A stretch of DNA of 50,752 bases from Ardenticatena sp. (GTDB taxonomy: Bacteria > Chloroflexota > Anaerolineae > Ardenticatenales > Ardenticatenaceae), in the NCBI GenBank assembly GCA_015487975.1, contig WFOS01000027.1:1-50752 (forward strand), in the 5' to 3' direction. Below, piece by piece: positions 34,784-43,452 of the stretch. The notes under the pieces are model-generated. The model saw only the letters and a program-made list of their open reading frames with translations. It was not told the DNA's origin and did not search any database. Numbering within the stretch: position 1 is the first letter of the stretch; each line of letters begins with the position of its first letter. The translations under genes and the position numbers were made by a program.

Positions 34784-35020
34784 GGCGCACCTCCTCGCGT
34801 CCGTTCGTTGGCATTTTTTGGAACCAATCACACTGTCAGCGGACGCCATTGGCCGCGCATTGCACAGTGTATCCAAAAGGAAGCGCCGTGTCGTCGTGCA
34901 GATGGACCAACCCCATCGCGGTGAAAGACCATTTTGGCGCGACAAATGGGGTATGCTCTCCATGTCAAGCACCCAAATGGAGAATGAGCGGGTAGCCCCA
35001 TGGAAAGGGTGCCCCCTTCT
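34784..35020. promoter_or_regulatory. gltB upstream region
   Basis: This is the upstream region of gltB, next to the pur promoter. On the minus strand, ACGACA, 17 bp and TACACT give a mediocre gltB promoter. A 7-bp inverted repeat (34797-34803 with 34840-34846) ends next to the gltB ribosome binding site and might influence translation. No small gene was seen. Confidence 0.35.
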
Positions 35021-35048
35021 TTGACGCCCCCTGTGGCTTTCGTATAAT
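35021..35048 (+). promoter_or_regulatory. Promoter of the purine operon
   Basis: TTGACG (35021-35026), 16 bp, then a perfect TATAAT (35043-35048), one of the strongest promoter matches in the window. The transcript would start near 35055, about 97 nt before purL. Confidence 0.65.
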
Positions 35049-35080
35049 CTTCGGCGCATTGACAAGACAGCCCGTCGAAG

Positions 35081-35114
35081 AAGACGCTGAGCCGGTTTCT
35101 CTGCGTCTTTTTTT
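35081..35114 (+). terminator. Terminator-like hairpin in the purL leader (possible attenuator)
   Basis: AAGACGC (35081-35087) pairs with GCGTCTT (35103-35109). An inner GAG/CTC extension lies beyond a single mismatch, with a 7-nt loop and a run of seven T (35108-35114). It sits between the pur promoter and purL, where a full terminator would block the whole operon unless regulated. The leader before it is too short for a classical purine riboswitch aptamer. Confidence 0.6.
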
Positions 35115-35151
35115 GTTGCAAGTGGGCATTGAACGAGGAGCACAGGAAGGT

Positions 35152-38100
35152 ATGAGTACGAGCGAACAACCACATTCCACAGGGGGCATTGCCCAAGCAG
35201 CCGTCCCGAGCTACAGGATTGAAGTCGTCTTACGATGTCCACCCGACCACATGGGGGCGCGCATCCTTCGCACTGCACACGCCGCCGGCTTTTCGAGTCT
35301 CACCCGCTGTCAGGTGCGCCGCCTCTTCTTCATACGAGGGCGATTGCGTCCCGAAGACCTTGACCGCATCGCCCGCCGATTGTTGACCGACCCCGTGACC
35401 GAAACGTACCAGATTCTCCCGCAGAGCAGCACCTTTCCCCCACCTTCGCCCGACACCGCTCCCCCCGACGCCATCATCGACGTGACCTGGCTTCCTGGCG
35501 TGACCGATCCCGTCGCCGAAAACCTGTTGCGAGCCGCCCGCCTGATTGGTGTCGACACGATCGAAGCCGCTGCGACAGGCACGTCGTACCACGTGTGGGG
35601 CCTGACCGAGACAGACGAAGTTGCCCACCTTGCCGAAGAGGTGCTCTGCAATACTGTTGTTCAACGATATAGCCTGAACACGCCCATCCTTCCCGCCTTC
35701 ATTACCGCCCAACACGCCGACGGGACCGTGGAAACCATCCCCATTCGCAATGCCAACGATGCCCAACTGGAAGCCATCAGCCGCGAACGCCGCCTGGCGC
35801 TCGATCTCGACGAAATGCGCGCCATTCGCGAGTACTTCCAGCGCGAAGCGCGCGAGCCCACTGATGCAGAACTGGAAATGCTGGCGCAGACCTGGAGCGA
35901 GCATTGCGTCCACAAAACGTTCAAAGCGCGCATTCTCTACGAAGGGCCGCCCCACGGCGCTCCACCTGACGCCGAGCCGGTCCAGCAAACGATCGATGGC
36001 TTGCTCCGCACCTATCTGCGCGCTGCCACAGAACGGGTAGCACGCGAGTGGGTACATTCTGCCTTCGTGGACAACGCTGGCATCATCGCCTTCGACGAGC
36101 ATTTCGATGTGGCGTTCAAGGTGGAAACACACAACCACCCATCCGCCATCGAACCGTTTGGGGGCGCGAACACAGGCGTGGGCGGCGTGGTGCGCGACAT
36201 TCTCGGCGTGAGCGCACGCCCCATCGCCAACACCGACGTACTCTGTTTTGGGCCGACCGATTTGCCCGATGAAGAGGTCCCACCGGGGGCCTTACACCCG
36301 CGCCGTATCGAAGCTGGGGTTGTACATGGCATCGAAGATTACGGCAACAAAATGGGAATCCCCACCGTCGATGGCGCGGTTTTCTACCACCCCGGCTACA
36401 CTGCCAACCCCTTGGTCTACTGTGGCTGTGTGGGGCTTTTACCGCATGGCTCACACCCCTCGGATGTCCAACCCGGCGACCTGATCGTGGTCATGGGGGG
36501 GCGCACCGGGCGCGATGGGCTGCGCGGTGCGACGTTTTCGAGTATGGAGATGGACGCCGAAACAGGCGACATTGCCGGGAGCGCCGTCCAGATTGGGCAC
36601 CCCATCAACGAAAAACAGGTGCAAGAAGTCGTTATCGAGGCACGCGATGCTGGCCTCTACCACGCCATCACCGATTGCGGGGCGGGGGGGCTCTCCTCTG
36701 CCGTGGGCGAAATGGGGGCCAAAATTGGCGCAACGGTGCATCTGGAACGTGTGCCACTCAAATATGCGGGGTTGCGCCCGTGGAAAATTTGGCTCAGTGA
36801 GGCGCAAGAACGCATGGTGCTTGCCGTTGCCCCCGACGATTGGCCCCGTTTGCGTGCCATTTGCGACAAGCACGGTGTCGAAGCCGTCGCGATTGGCACA
36901 TTCGAACCGACCGGACGTCTCAAACTCTTCTACGGCGACCGTGTCGTGGGCGACTTGGACATGCACTTTTTGCACGAAGGCTTGCCCCAACGCACCATGC
37001 ACGCCATCTGGCGCCCACCAACTGGGCGAACAACACCACCTGCCACCCCCCTTTCACCGGGTGAAGCGCTGCAACGCCTGCTGGCACACCCCAACATCCG
37101 CTCGCGCGAGCGCATCATTCGCCGCTACGACCACGAAGTGCAGGGCGGTACGACCGTCAAGCCGCTGGTCGGCGTTGCCGATCATGGGCCATCCGATGGC
37201 GCAGTCATCGTACCGCTGGGCACTTACCACCCCGCAGAAGCCGCCGACACGACGCGCCCTCTGCGTGGCCTGGCCCTTTCGGTCGGCATTTGCCCGCAAT
37301 ACGGGGAACTCGACCCCTACGCGATGGCATGGGCAGCGATCGATGAAGCCGTGCGCAATGCTGTGGCCATTGGCGCCGACCCCGACCATCTCGCCATTCT
37401 CGACAATTTCTGTTGGGGCAACCCCAATCTTCCCGATCGCCTGGGCAGCCTGGTACGCTGTGCCCAAGGTTGCTACGACGCGGCGCTCGCCTACGGCACC
37501 CCCTATATCTCCGGCAAAGACAGCCTCAACAACGAATACACAACTGCCGATGGCGAACGCCACGCCATTCCGGGCACATTGCTCATCTCGGCCATCGGGT
37601 TGGTCCCCGACATCCGCCGCACAACCACGCTGGACCTGAAAGCGCCAGGCAACCTGCTCTACATCGTCGGCGACACCCGCGCCGAATTGGGCGGCAGCCA
37701 TTACGCCGACATCGTCGGCATGCACGACACGCGCGTCCCGCAGCCTGTGCCCAATGCCATCGAACGCGCGCGCGCCCTGCATCGCGCCATGCGTGAAGGA
37801 TTGGTGCAAGCCTGCCACGACTGCTCCGAAGGTGGATTGGGCGTGGCCTTGGCCGAAATGGCACTGGCCGGACGATTGGGTGTCGAAGTGAACGTCGAGG
37901 CAGTCCCCGGCAGCAGCGACGTTCACGATGATGCTATGCTGCTCTTTTCCGAATCGCTCGCACGCTGGGTGGTCGAGGTTCATCCCGACGATGCCGCCGC
38001 TTTTGAAGAGATCATGCGCGGCATTCCACATGCTCGCATTGGGGCAGTCTGCGCCGAGCCCACCATGCGCATCCTTGGTCGCGCAGGCTCGCTCCTCATC

Positions 38101-38976
38101 GAAACTCCCATTGTCGAGCTGGAACGCGCCTGGCGTGGCGAACCCTCGCCGGCACACACATCGCCCCGCCGCGCATACCCCACCGCGCCAGCCATCAAAC
38201 GCACGCCGCGTGTGCTCATTCTGCACGCCCGTGGCACCAACCGCGACCATGAAGCCGCACTCGCCGCCGAGCTGGCTGGGGGAGCACCCGAAATCGTGCT
38301 GATGCAACAACTCCTCGATGGCGAACGCAACCTGCTGGACTACCACATGCTTGTGGTGCCAGGCGGGTTCTCCTACGGCGACGATCTGGGAGCGGGGGCA
38401 CTCTGGGCACTCGATTTGCAAGAACAACTGGGTGAGCCGCTCCGCCGCTTCGTCGCAGAAGGACGCCCCGTGCTGGGGATCTGCAACGGCTTCCAGGCAC
38501 TCATCAAAGCCGGGCTCCTCCCAGGGCTCGATTGGCCACCAGCACAAGGCGAACGTGTCGTCACGCTGGCGCCGAATGCCTCGGCCACGTTCGAATGCCG
38601 CTGGGTCTGGCTAGAACCCAATCCCAACACTCCTTCGCTCTTCATCCAGGGGCTGGATGCCCCCATTCACTGCCCGGTGGCGCACGGCGAAGGACGCTTC
38701 GTTGCCCGCGATGCCGACATCCTGGCCGCCTTGCAACGCGACAACCTGGTGGCGCTCACCTACACCACGCCCGACGGCAGCGATGTGCGCTATCCCTACA
38801 ACCCCAACGGGTCGGATGCGCACATTGCGGGCATTTGCAACCCTGCGGGCAACGTGCTGGGCTTGATGCCCCACCCCGAAGATCATATCTTCCCCTGGCA
38901 ACATCCACGCCATCACCGCGGCGAACAGGGGCTCGATGGGCTGCGGCTCTTCATCAACGGTATTCGTGCATGCTAA
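35152..38976 (+). CDS. purL: Phosphoribosylformylglycinamidine synthase, single-chain (PurS-like, PurL and PurQ parts)
   Basis: The 1274-residue protein performs the fourth step of purine synthesis, FGAR plus glutamine to FGAM. Two tandem PurS-like segments come first (about 20-110 from RIEVVLRCPP, and about 120-195 from IIDVTWLPGVTDPVAENLLR). A PurL core follows, with SEHCVHKTF, NHPSAIEPFGGANTGVGGV and DCGAGGLSSAVGEMG. A complete glutaminase domain comes last (about 1020-1274; nucleophile Cys1111 in GICNGFQAL, His/Glu in PHPEDH). Bacteria more often encode these as three separate proteins; the single-chain form avoids releasing ammonia. It is first in the operon, and its ATG at 35152 follows GGAAGG. 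Confidence 0.93.
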   Translation: MSTSEQPHSTGGIAQAAVPSYRIEVVLRCPPDHMGARILRTAHAAGFSSLTRCQVRRLFFIRGRLRPEDLDRIARRLLTDPVTETYQILPQSSTFPPPSPDTAPPDAIIDVTWLPGVTDPVAENLLRAARLIGVDTIEAAATGTSYHVWGLTETDEVAHLAEEVLCNTVVQRYSLNTPILPAFITAQHADGTVETIPIRNANDAQLEAISRERRLALDLDEMRAIREYFQREAREPTDAELEMLAQTWSEHCVHKTFKARILYEGPPHGAPPDAEPVQQTIDGLLRTYLRAATERVAREWVHSAFVDNAGIIAFDEHFDVAFKVETHNHPSAIEPFGGANTGVGGVVRDILGVSARPIANTDVLCFGPTDLPDEEVPPGALHPRRIEAGVVHGIEDYGNKMGIPTVDGAVFYHPGYTANPLVYCGCVGLLPHGSHPSDVQPGDLIVVMGGRTGRDGLRGATFSSMEMDAETGDIAGSAVQIGHPINEKQVQEVVIEARDAGLYHAITDCGAGGLSSAVGEMGAKIGATVHLERVPLKYAGLRPWKIWLSEAQERMVLAVAPDDWPRLRAICDKHGVEAVAIGTFEPTGRLKLFYGDRVVGDLDMHFLHEGLPQRTMHAIWRPPTGRTTPPATPLSPGEALQRLLAHPNIRSRERIIRRYDHEVQGGTTVKPLVGVADHGPSDGAVIVPLGTYHPAEAADTTRPLRGLALSVGICPQYGELDPYAMAWAAIDEAVRNAVAIGADPDHLAILDNFCWGNPNLPDRLGSLVRCAQGCYDAALAYGTPYISGKDSLNNEYTTADGERHAIPGTLLISAIGLVPDIRRTTTLDLKAPGNLLYIVGDTRAELGGSHYADIVGMHDTRVPQPVPNAIERARALHRAMREGLVQACHDCSEGGLGVALAEMALAGRLGVEVNVEAVPGSSDVHDDAMLLFSESLARWVVEVHPDDAAAFEEIMRGIPHARIGAVCAEPTMRILGRAGSLLIETPIVELERAWRGEPSPAHTSPRRAYPTAPAIKRTPRVLILHARGTNRDHEAALAAELAGGAPEIVLMQQLLDGERNLLDYHMLVVPGGFSYGDDLGAGALWALDLQEQLGEPLRRFVAEGRPVLGICNGFQALIKAGLLPGLDWPPAQGERVVTLAPNASATFECRWVWLEPNPNTPSLFIQGLDAPIHCPVAHGEGRFVARDADILAALQRDNLVALTYTTPDGSDVRYPYNPNGSDAHIAGICNPAGNVLGLMPHPEDHIFPWQHPRHHRGEQGLDGLRLFINGIRAC

Positions 38977-39061
38977 ACGCGGGTGCTGAGGGATGGGGGT
39001 GGACGTATTCGACATGCGTCCCCCCCCACTCTTCAACACCAACATTGACAGGAGGATTTGT

Positions 39062-40027
39062 ATGCTTTCACATGAAGCGTTGTTAGCGGCCATTCCACAT
39101 GCGATCGAGACGGTGGACATCCCCGGCCTGGGTGAAAAGGTGCAGGGGAAAGTACGCGACATGTACTGCACCGATGGTCGGCGCGTCCTCATCACCACCG
39201 ACCGCGTCTCGGCGTTCGACCGCGTACTGGGGCTCATTCCCTACAAGGGGCAGGTACTCAACCAGTTGAGCGCCTGGTGGTTCGAGCAATTGCAGGACAT
39301 CGTCGGCAATCACGTACTCAGCGTCCCCGACCCCAACGTGATGATCGTTCGCGAAGCCGAACCACTGCCCGTGGAAGTCATCGTGCGCGGCTATATCACC
39401 GGTGTCACCAAAACATCACTCTGGTACCTCTATTCGCAGGGCGAACGTCGCCCCTACGGCATTCCATTGCCCGAAGGCCTGCAAAAGAACGACCCACTGC
39501 CCGAACCCATCATCACCCCCACGACCAAAGCGACCGATGGCGGCCACGATGAACGGCTCACCCGCGACGAAATCATCGAGCGCGGCATTGTCCCCAAAGA
39601 ATTGTGGGAAGAAATCGAGCGCGTGGCGATTGCCATTTTCAAGCGTGGGCAGGAAGTTGCCCGCCAGGCAGGACTGATTTTGGTGGACACGAAGTACGAA
39701 TTCGGGCTGATTGACGGCAACCTGGCGCTCATCGACGAAGTCCACACCCCCGATTCCAGCCGCTACTGGGTTGCCGAAACCTACCAGCGCGGCACCGAAC
39801 CCGAAAACTTCGACAAAGAATTCTTGCGCAAATGGTTTGCCGCCCAGGGCTACCGTGGCGATGGCGAACCACCCGCCATGCCCGACGACTTCGTGGCACA
39901 AGTGGCCGCTCGCTACATCGCTGCCTACGAAAAACTGACTGATCAGACCTTCCAGCCGGGTGAATTGCCTGCCAAAGAACGCATCGTGCGCCATGTGCGC
40001 GCCGCACTCGAAAGACAATCAGCCTAA
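39062..40027 (+). CDS. purC: SAICAR synthase
   Basis: The 321-residue ATP-grasp-like enzyme joins aspartate to CAIR, giving SAICAR. Motifs: GKVRDMYCTDGRRVLITTDRVSAFD at the N-terminus, the ATP site VEVIVRGYITG, PTTKATDGGHDE, and the metal/substrate segment LVDTKYEFGLIDGNLALIDEVHTPDSSRYW. Its length is typical of the longer SAICAR synthases. It lies 85 nt after purL with AGGAGG before the start, and the class II purE follows 27 nt later. Confidence 0.95.
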   Translation: MLSHEALLAAIPHAIETVDIPGLGEKVQGKVRDMYCTDGRRVLITTDRVSAFDRVLGLIPYKGQVLNQLSAWWFEQLQDIVGNHVLSVPDPNVMIVREAEPLPVEVIVRGYITGVTKTSLWYLYSQGERRPYGIPLPEGLQKNDPLPEPIITPTTKATDGGHDERLTRDEIIERGIVPKELWEEIERVAIAIFKRGQEVARQAGLILVDTKYEFGLIDGNLALIDEVHTPDSSRYWVAETYQRGTEPENFDKEFLRKWFAAQGYRGDGEPPAMPDDFVAQVAARYIAAYEKLTDQTFQPGELPAKERIVRHVRAALERQSA

Positions 40028-40054
40028 CACCATTATCGGAGAGAGGAAAGCACC

Positions 40055-40549
40055 ATGAACGTGATTGTTCCCATTCTCATGGGCTCGAAATCCGACCTGA
40101 AGCACGCGCAAGCCATCGCCGATGTTCTCACTTCGTTCGGTATTCCTTATGAAATGCGCATCGCATCGGCGCATAAAACCCCCGCGCGTCTGTTGGAGAT
40201 TCTGACCGAATACGAAGCCGACCCACGCGCCAAGGTCTTCATCACCATCGCCGGTCGCTCCAACGCCCTCAGCGGCATGGCCGACGCCGCCGTGACGGCA
40301 CCGGTGATTGCCTGTCCCCCCCGCTCGGATGCATTCGGCGGGGCGGATATCTTCTCGTCGCTGCGTATGCCCAGCGGCGTCGCCCCGGCAGTGGTGCTGG
40401 AACCGGAAGCCGCGGCGCTTCTCGCTGCCAAGATTTTGGCACTGGCGGAACCCACCTTGCGCGACAAAGTACGCGCCTACCAACGCGCACATGCTGAACG
40501 CCTTGCCCAGGCTGATGCCGACGTGCGCGAAATGCGCACCACAGCGTAA
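40055..40549 (+). CDS. purE: AIR carboxylase, class II PurE type
   Basis: The 164-residue protein converts AIR to CAIR. The N-terminal PMGSKSD-like motif (ILMGSKSDLKHA) and SAHKTP are common to all PurE. The later part matches class II, the CO2-using form known from animals: TIAGRSNALSGM (AGRSN where class I has AGAAAHL), PVIACPP and SSLRMPSG. Class I PurE needs PurK to supply N5-CAIR; no purK is in this operon, which agrees with a class II enzyme. The gene ends 95 nt before purF, separated by a 24-bp palindrome. Confidence 0.9.
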   Translation: MNVIVPILMGSKSDLKHAQAIADVLTSFGIPYEMRIASAHKTPARLLEILTEYEADPRAKVFITIAGRSNALSGMADAAVTAPVIACPPRSDAFGGADIFSSLRMPSGVAPAVVLEPEAAALLAAKILALAEPTLRDKVRAYQRAHAERLAQADADVREMRTTA

Positions 40550-40566
40550 ACGGGCAATACCCACGC

Positions 40567-40590
40567 GGGGCAGGCTTGCAAGCCTGCCCC
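40567..40590. repeat. 24-nt perfect palindrome in the purE-purF gap
   Basis: GGGGCAGGCTTGCAAGCCTGCCCC is fully self-complementary, has no T tract, and sits within the operon. It may be an mRNA stabilising hairpin, a weak terminator that tunes the downstream genes, or a dispersed palindromic repeat. Confidence 0.7.
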
Positions 40591-40643
40591 TTCCATACCG
40601 AAAGCGATCGAAAATTGGGGAGCGTGTGAGAAAGGGGCTTGTT

Positions 40644-42110
40644 ATGTTCGTTCCAACCGGTCTGCATGAAGCCTGTGGCGTGATTGGCATTTACGCACCG
40701 GGGCGCGACGTGGCACGGCTGGCATTTTTCGGGTTGTACGCCCTGCAACACCGTGGGCAAGAAAGTGCCGGCATTGCGACGACGGATGGACGCGCCGCCT
40801 ATTTGCACAAAGGCATGGGGCTGGTCTCGCAGGTCTTCACCGAAGAGAACCTGCGCCCATTGCGTGGTCACATCGCCATTGGGCACAACCGCTACTCGAC
40901 CACAGGCGGTTCACACATGCGCAACGCACAACCGTATCTCATCGAAACGATTCATGGGCCACTGGGCGTCGCCCACAACGGGAACCTCACCAACGCCCTG
41001 CACCTGCGGCGCATGCTGATGAAACGTGGCGTTGGATTGACCTCATCGAGCGATAGCGAAGCCATTGTGCAAATTTTGGCGGCATCACCCGATGCATGGC
41101 CCCACATTCCACCTGTGGACGACGAGGGAGATCTGTGGATTGGGCGTATTCGGGCGCTGATGCACTTGGCCGACGGCGCGTATGCGCTGACCATCCTCAC
41201 CCGCCACACGCTCTACGCCGTGCGCGACCCTCGCGGCCTGCGGCCGCTCTGCATTGGCGAACTGGATGAAGGCTACGTCATCGCGTCCGAATCATGTGCG
41301 TTGCAGACGATTGGCGCTCGCTATCTGCGCGAAGTCGAACCCGGCGAGATTGTGCGCATCGATGCGTCGGGGCTTGCTTCCATCACGGGGGCGCCATGCC
41401 AACGACGTGCGCTCTGCATTTTCGAATACGTCTATTTTTCGCGCCCCGACAGCCTCATGGAAGGCCAAGTCATTCACACGGTACGCCAGGAAATGGGGCG
41501 ACAACTCGCTCGCGAAGCCCCCGCCGATGCCGACGTTGTGGTAGGCGTGCCTGATTCAGCGACCCCCCACGCCATCGGATACAGCCTCGAAAGTGGCCTG
41601 CCCTACACCGAGGGGCTCATCAAGAACCGCTACATCGGGCGCACCTTCATTCAGCCCGACGACAAATTGCGCCGCGAAGGCGTGCGCTTGAAGTACAACC
41701 CACTGCCCGCCAATCTCGAAGGAAAACGTGTTGTGCTGGTGGACGATTCCATCGTGCGCGGCAACACTGCCGGGCCGCTCGTGCAACTCCTGCGCGACGC
41801 AGGCGCTCGCGAAGTGCATGTGCGCGTCGCTTCGCCGCCGGTGCGCCATCCCTGTTTCATGGGGGTGGATATGGCAACGTATGGGGAGCTGATTGCGCAT
41901 CGCTATGACATCGAAGAGATTGCCCGCCACATCGGCGCCGACAGCCTGGCCTATCTGAGCCTGCCCGGCTTGCTGCATGCCGTCCACAGCGGGCTGGGCA
42001 TGGCGGATGAGCCACGCCATTGCACCGCCTGCTTCTCTGGCGAGTATCCGCTGGACGTACCAGAATGGTTGTTTGCCGAAGACCGAAGCAAAGTCTTGTT
42101 CGAAAGTTAG
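40644..42110 (+). CDS. purF: Amidophosphoribosyltransferase
   Basis: The 488-residue enzyme transfers glutamine amide nitrogen to PRPP, the committed step. Mature N-terminal Cys11 (HEACGVIGIYAPG) is exposed after removal of a 10-residue propeptide. The PRPP site reads VVLVDDSIVRGNTAGPLVQLLR. Four cysteines in the positions used for the oxygen-sensitive 4Fe-4S cluster of the Bacillus-type enzyme are present: RRALCIFEYVYF, RHPCFMGVDM, and both in HCTACFSGEYP. It therefore belongs to the Fe-S, propeptide-bearing group. It follows purE by 95 nt and precedes purD by 9 nt. Confidence 0.95.
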   Translation: MFVPTGLHEACGVIGIYAPGRDVARLAFFGLYALQHRGQESAGIATTDGRAAYLHKGMGLVSQVFTEENLRPLRGHIAIGHNRYSTTGGSHMRNAQPYLIETIHGPLGVAHNGNLTNALHLRRMLMKRGVGLTSSSDSEAIVQILAASPDAWPHIPPVDDEGDLWIGRIRALMHLADGAYALTILTRHTLYAVRDPRGLRPLCIGELDEGYVIASESCALQTIGARYLREVEPGEIVRIDASGLASITGAPCQRRALCIFEYVYFSRPDSLMEGQVIHTVRQEMGRQLAREAPADADVVVGVPDSATPHAIGYSLESGLPYTEGLIKNRYIGRTFIQPDDKLRREGVRLKYNPLPANLEGKRVVLVDDSIVRGNTAGPLVQLLRDAGAREVHVRVASPPVRHPCFMGVDMATYGELIAHRYDIEEIARHIGADSLAYLSLPGLLHAVHSGLGMADEPRHCTACFSGEYPLDVPEWLFAEDRSKVLFES

Positions 42111-42119
42111 GAGGAACCT

Positions 42120-43442
42120 ATGCACAATGTTCTCGTCATTGGTAGTGGAGGTCGCGAGCACGCGCTGGCGTGGGCGCTCGCGCGTTCTCCCCGTGTCAAG
42201 CATGTGTACGTCGCACCGGGGAACGCTGGCACCGACTGGCCTGCCAATCCGGCAGCCTCTGGGCTCACACCCCGTGCAAGCGCCAGCCGTGTCCCCATTG
42301 CGCCCGACGACTTCGATGCACTGATCGCCTTTGCCCGCGAACATGACATCTACATCACTGTCGTGGGGCCCGAAGCGCCTCTGGCAGCTGGCATCGTCGA
42401 CATCTTTCAACAAGCTGGGATACCCGTTTTTGGCCCCACCAAGAAAGCGGCACGCATCGAAGCCTCGAAAGCCTTTGCCAAAGCCTTCATGGAACAGACC
42501 GGCATCCCCACCGCAGCACATGCTGCCTTCACCGATTACGAGGCCGCCCGCGCCTATTTGCAACAGCACCCTGCCCCAGTCGTCGTCAAAGCAAGCGGGC
42601 TGGCGGCTGGCAAAGGTGTCATCGTATGCGAAACGCAGGAAGAAGCCGAGGCCGCCTTGCGGATGATCATGGTCGATCGCGCGTTTGGCGCAGCCGGGGA
42701 TGTGGTTGTCATCGAGGAATTCTTGCAAGGCCCCGAAGTCTCAGTTCTGGCATTCAGCGACGGGCGCACGGTGAAACGCATGCCCCCCGCCCGCGACCAC
42801 AAACGCATCTTCGAGGGGGACCGAGGCCCCAACACGGGGGGCATGGGCGCGTTTGCCCCACCGCCCGACGTGGACGAAGCCCTGCTGGAAGCAGTCGAAG
42901 CGATGATCTTGCGCCCGGCCATTCAGGGGATGCTGGAACGTGGCACGCCCTACGTTGGGGTACTCTACGCGGGGCTGATGCTCACGCAGGATGGCCCCAA
43001 AGTGCTGGAATTCAACTGCCGCTTTGGCGACCCTGAAACGCAAGCCATTCTCCTGCTGCTCGAAAGCGACTTGCTGGACATCTTCGAAGCATGCCTGGCA
43101 GGGCGTCTCGATGAAGTTGACGTGCGCTGGCGAGACGGCGCAGCGGCAACGATTGTACTGGCGTCACCCGGATATCCCGGTTCGTACCCCAAAGGGCTTC
43201 CCATCGAAGGCGTCGAACGTGCCGCGGCACACGAGAACGTGGTACTCTTCCACGCCGGGACGGCACGCGACGAAAATGGGCAACTCGTCACTGCTGGTGG
43301 GCGCGTACTCAACGTCAGTGCATACGACACCGATTTGGACCGCGCCTTGCAGCGTGCCTATGCTGCCATCCAAGATCTTCATTTCGAAGGCATGCACTAT
43401 CGGCGCGATATTGGCAAAACGCATGTCGAACGCACAGAATGA
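42120..43442 (+). CDS. purD: Phosphoribosylamine-glycine ligase
   Basis: The 440-residue ATP-grasp ligase joins glycine to phosphoribosylamine. Motifs: LVIGSGGREHALAWAL at the N-terminus, VVKASGLAAGKGVIVC for ATP, DHKRIFEGDRGPNTGGMGAF, and LEFNCRFGDPETQ for magnesium. The glycine-rich segment after PGNAG has a short insertion (residues about 40-60, rich in Pro and Ala) compared with the usual sequence. The start follows GGAGG at 42111, 9 nt after the purF stop. It ends 10 nt before purM. Confidence 0.95.
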   Translation: MHNVLVIGSGGREHALAWALARSPRVKHVYVAPGNAGTDWPANPAASGLTPRASASRVPIAPDDFDALIAFAREHDIYITVVGPEAPLAAGIVDIFQQAGIPVFGPTKKAARIEASKAFAKAFMEQTGIPTAAHAAFTDYEAARAYLQQHPAPVVVKASGLAAGKGVIVCETQEEAEAALRMIMVDRAFGAAGDVVVIEEFLQGPEVSVLAFSDGRTVKRMPPARDHKRIFEGDRGPNTGGMGAFAPPPDVDEALLEAVEAMILRPAIQGMLERGTPYVGVLYAGLMLTQDGPKVLEFNCRFGDPETQAILLLLESDLLDIFEACLAGRLDEVDVRWRDGAAATIVLASPGYPGSYPKGLPIEGVERAAAHENVVLFHAGTARDENGQLVTAGGRVLNVSAYDTDLDRALQRAYAAIQDLHFEGMHYRRDIGKTHVERTE

Positions 43443-43452
43443 GGGGCACCCC

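Noticed and set aside
30389-35278. A 1629-residue GltB including upstream codons
   Set aside because: The amidotransferase Cys must follow a short propeptide; GTG 34783 with GAGGAGG gives 18 residues, while the longer version crosses the pur promoter.
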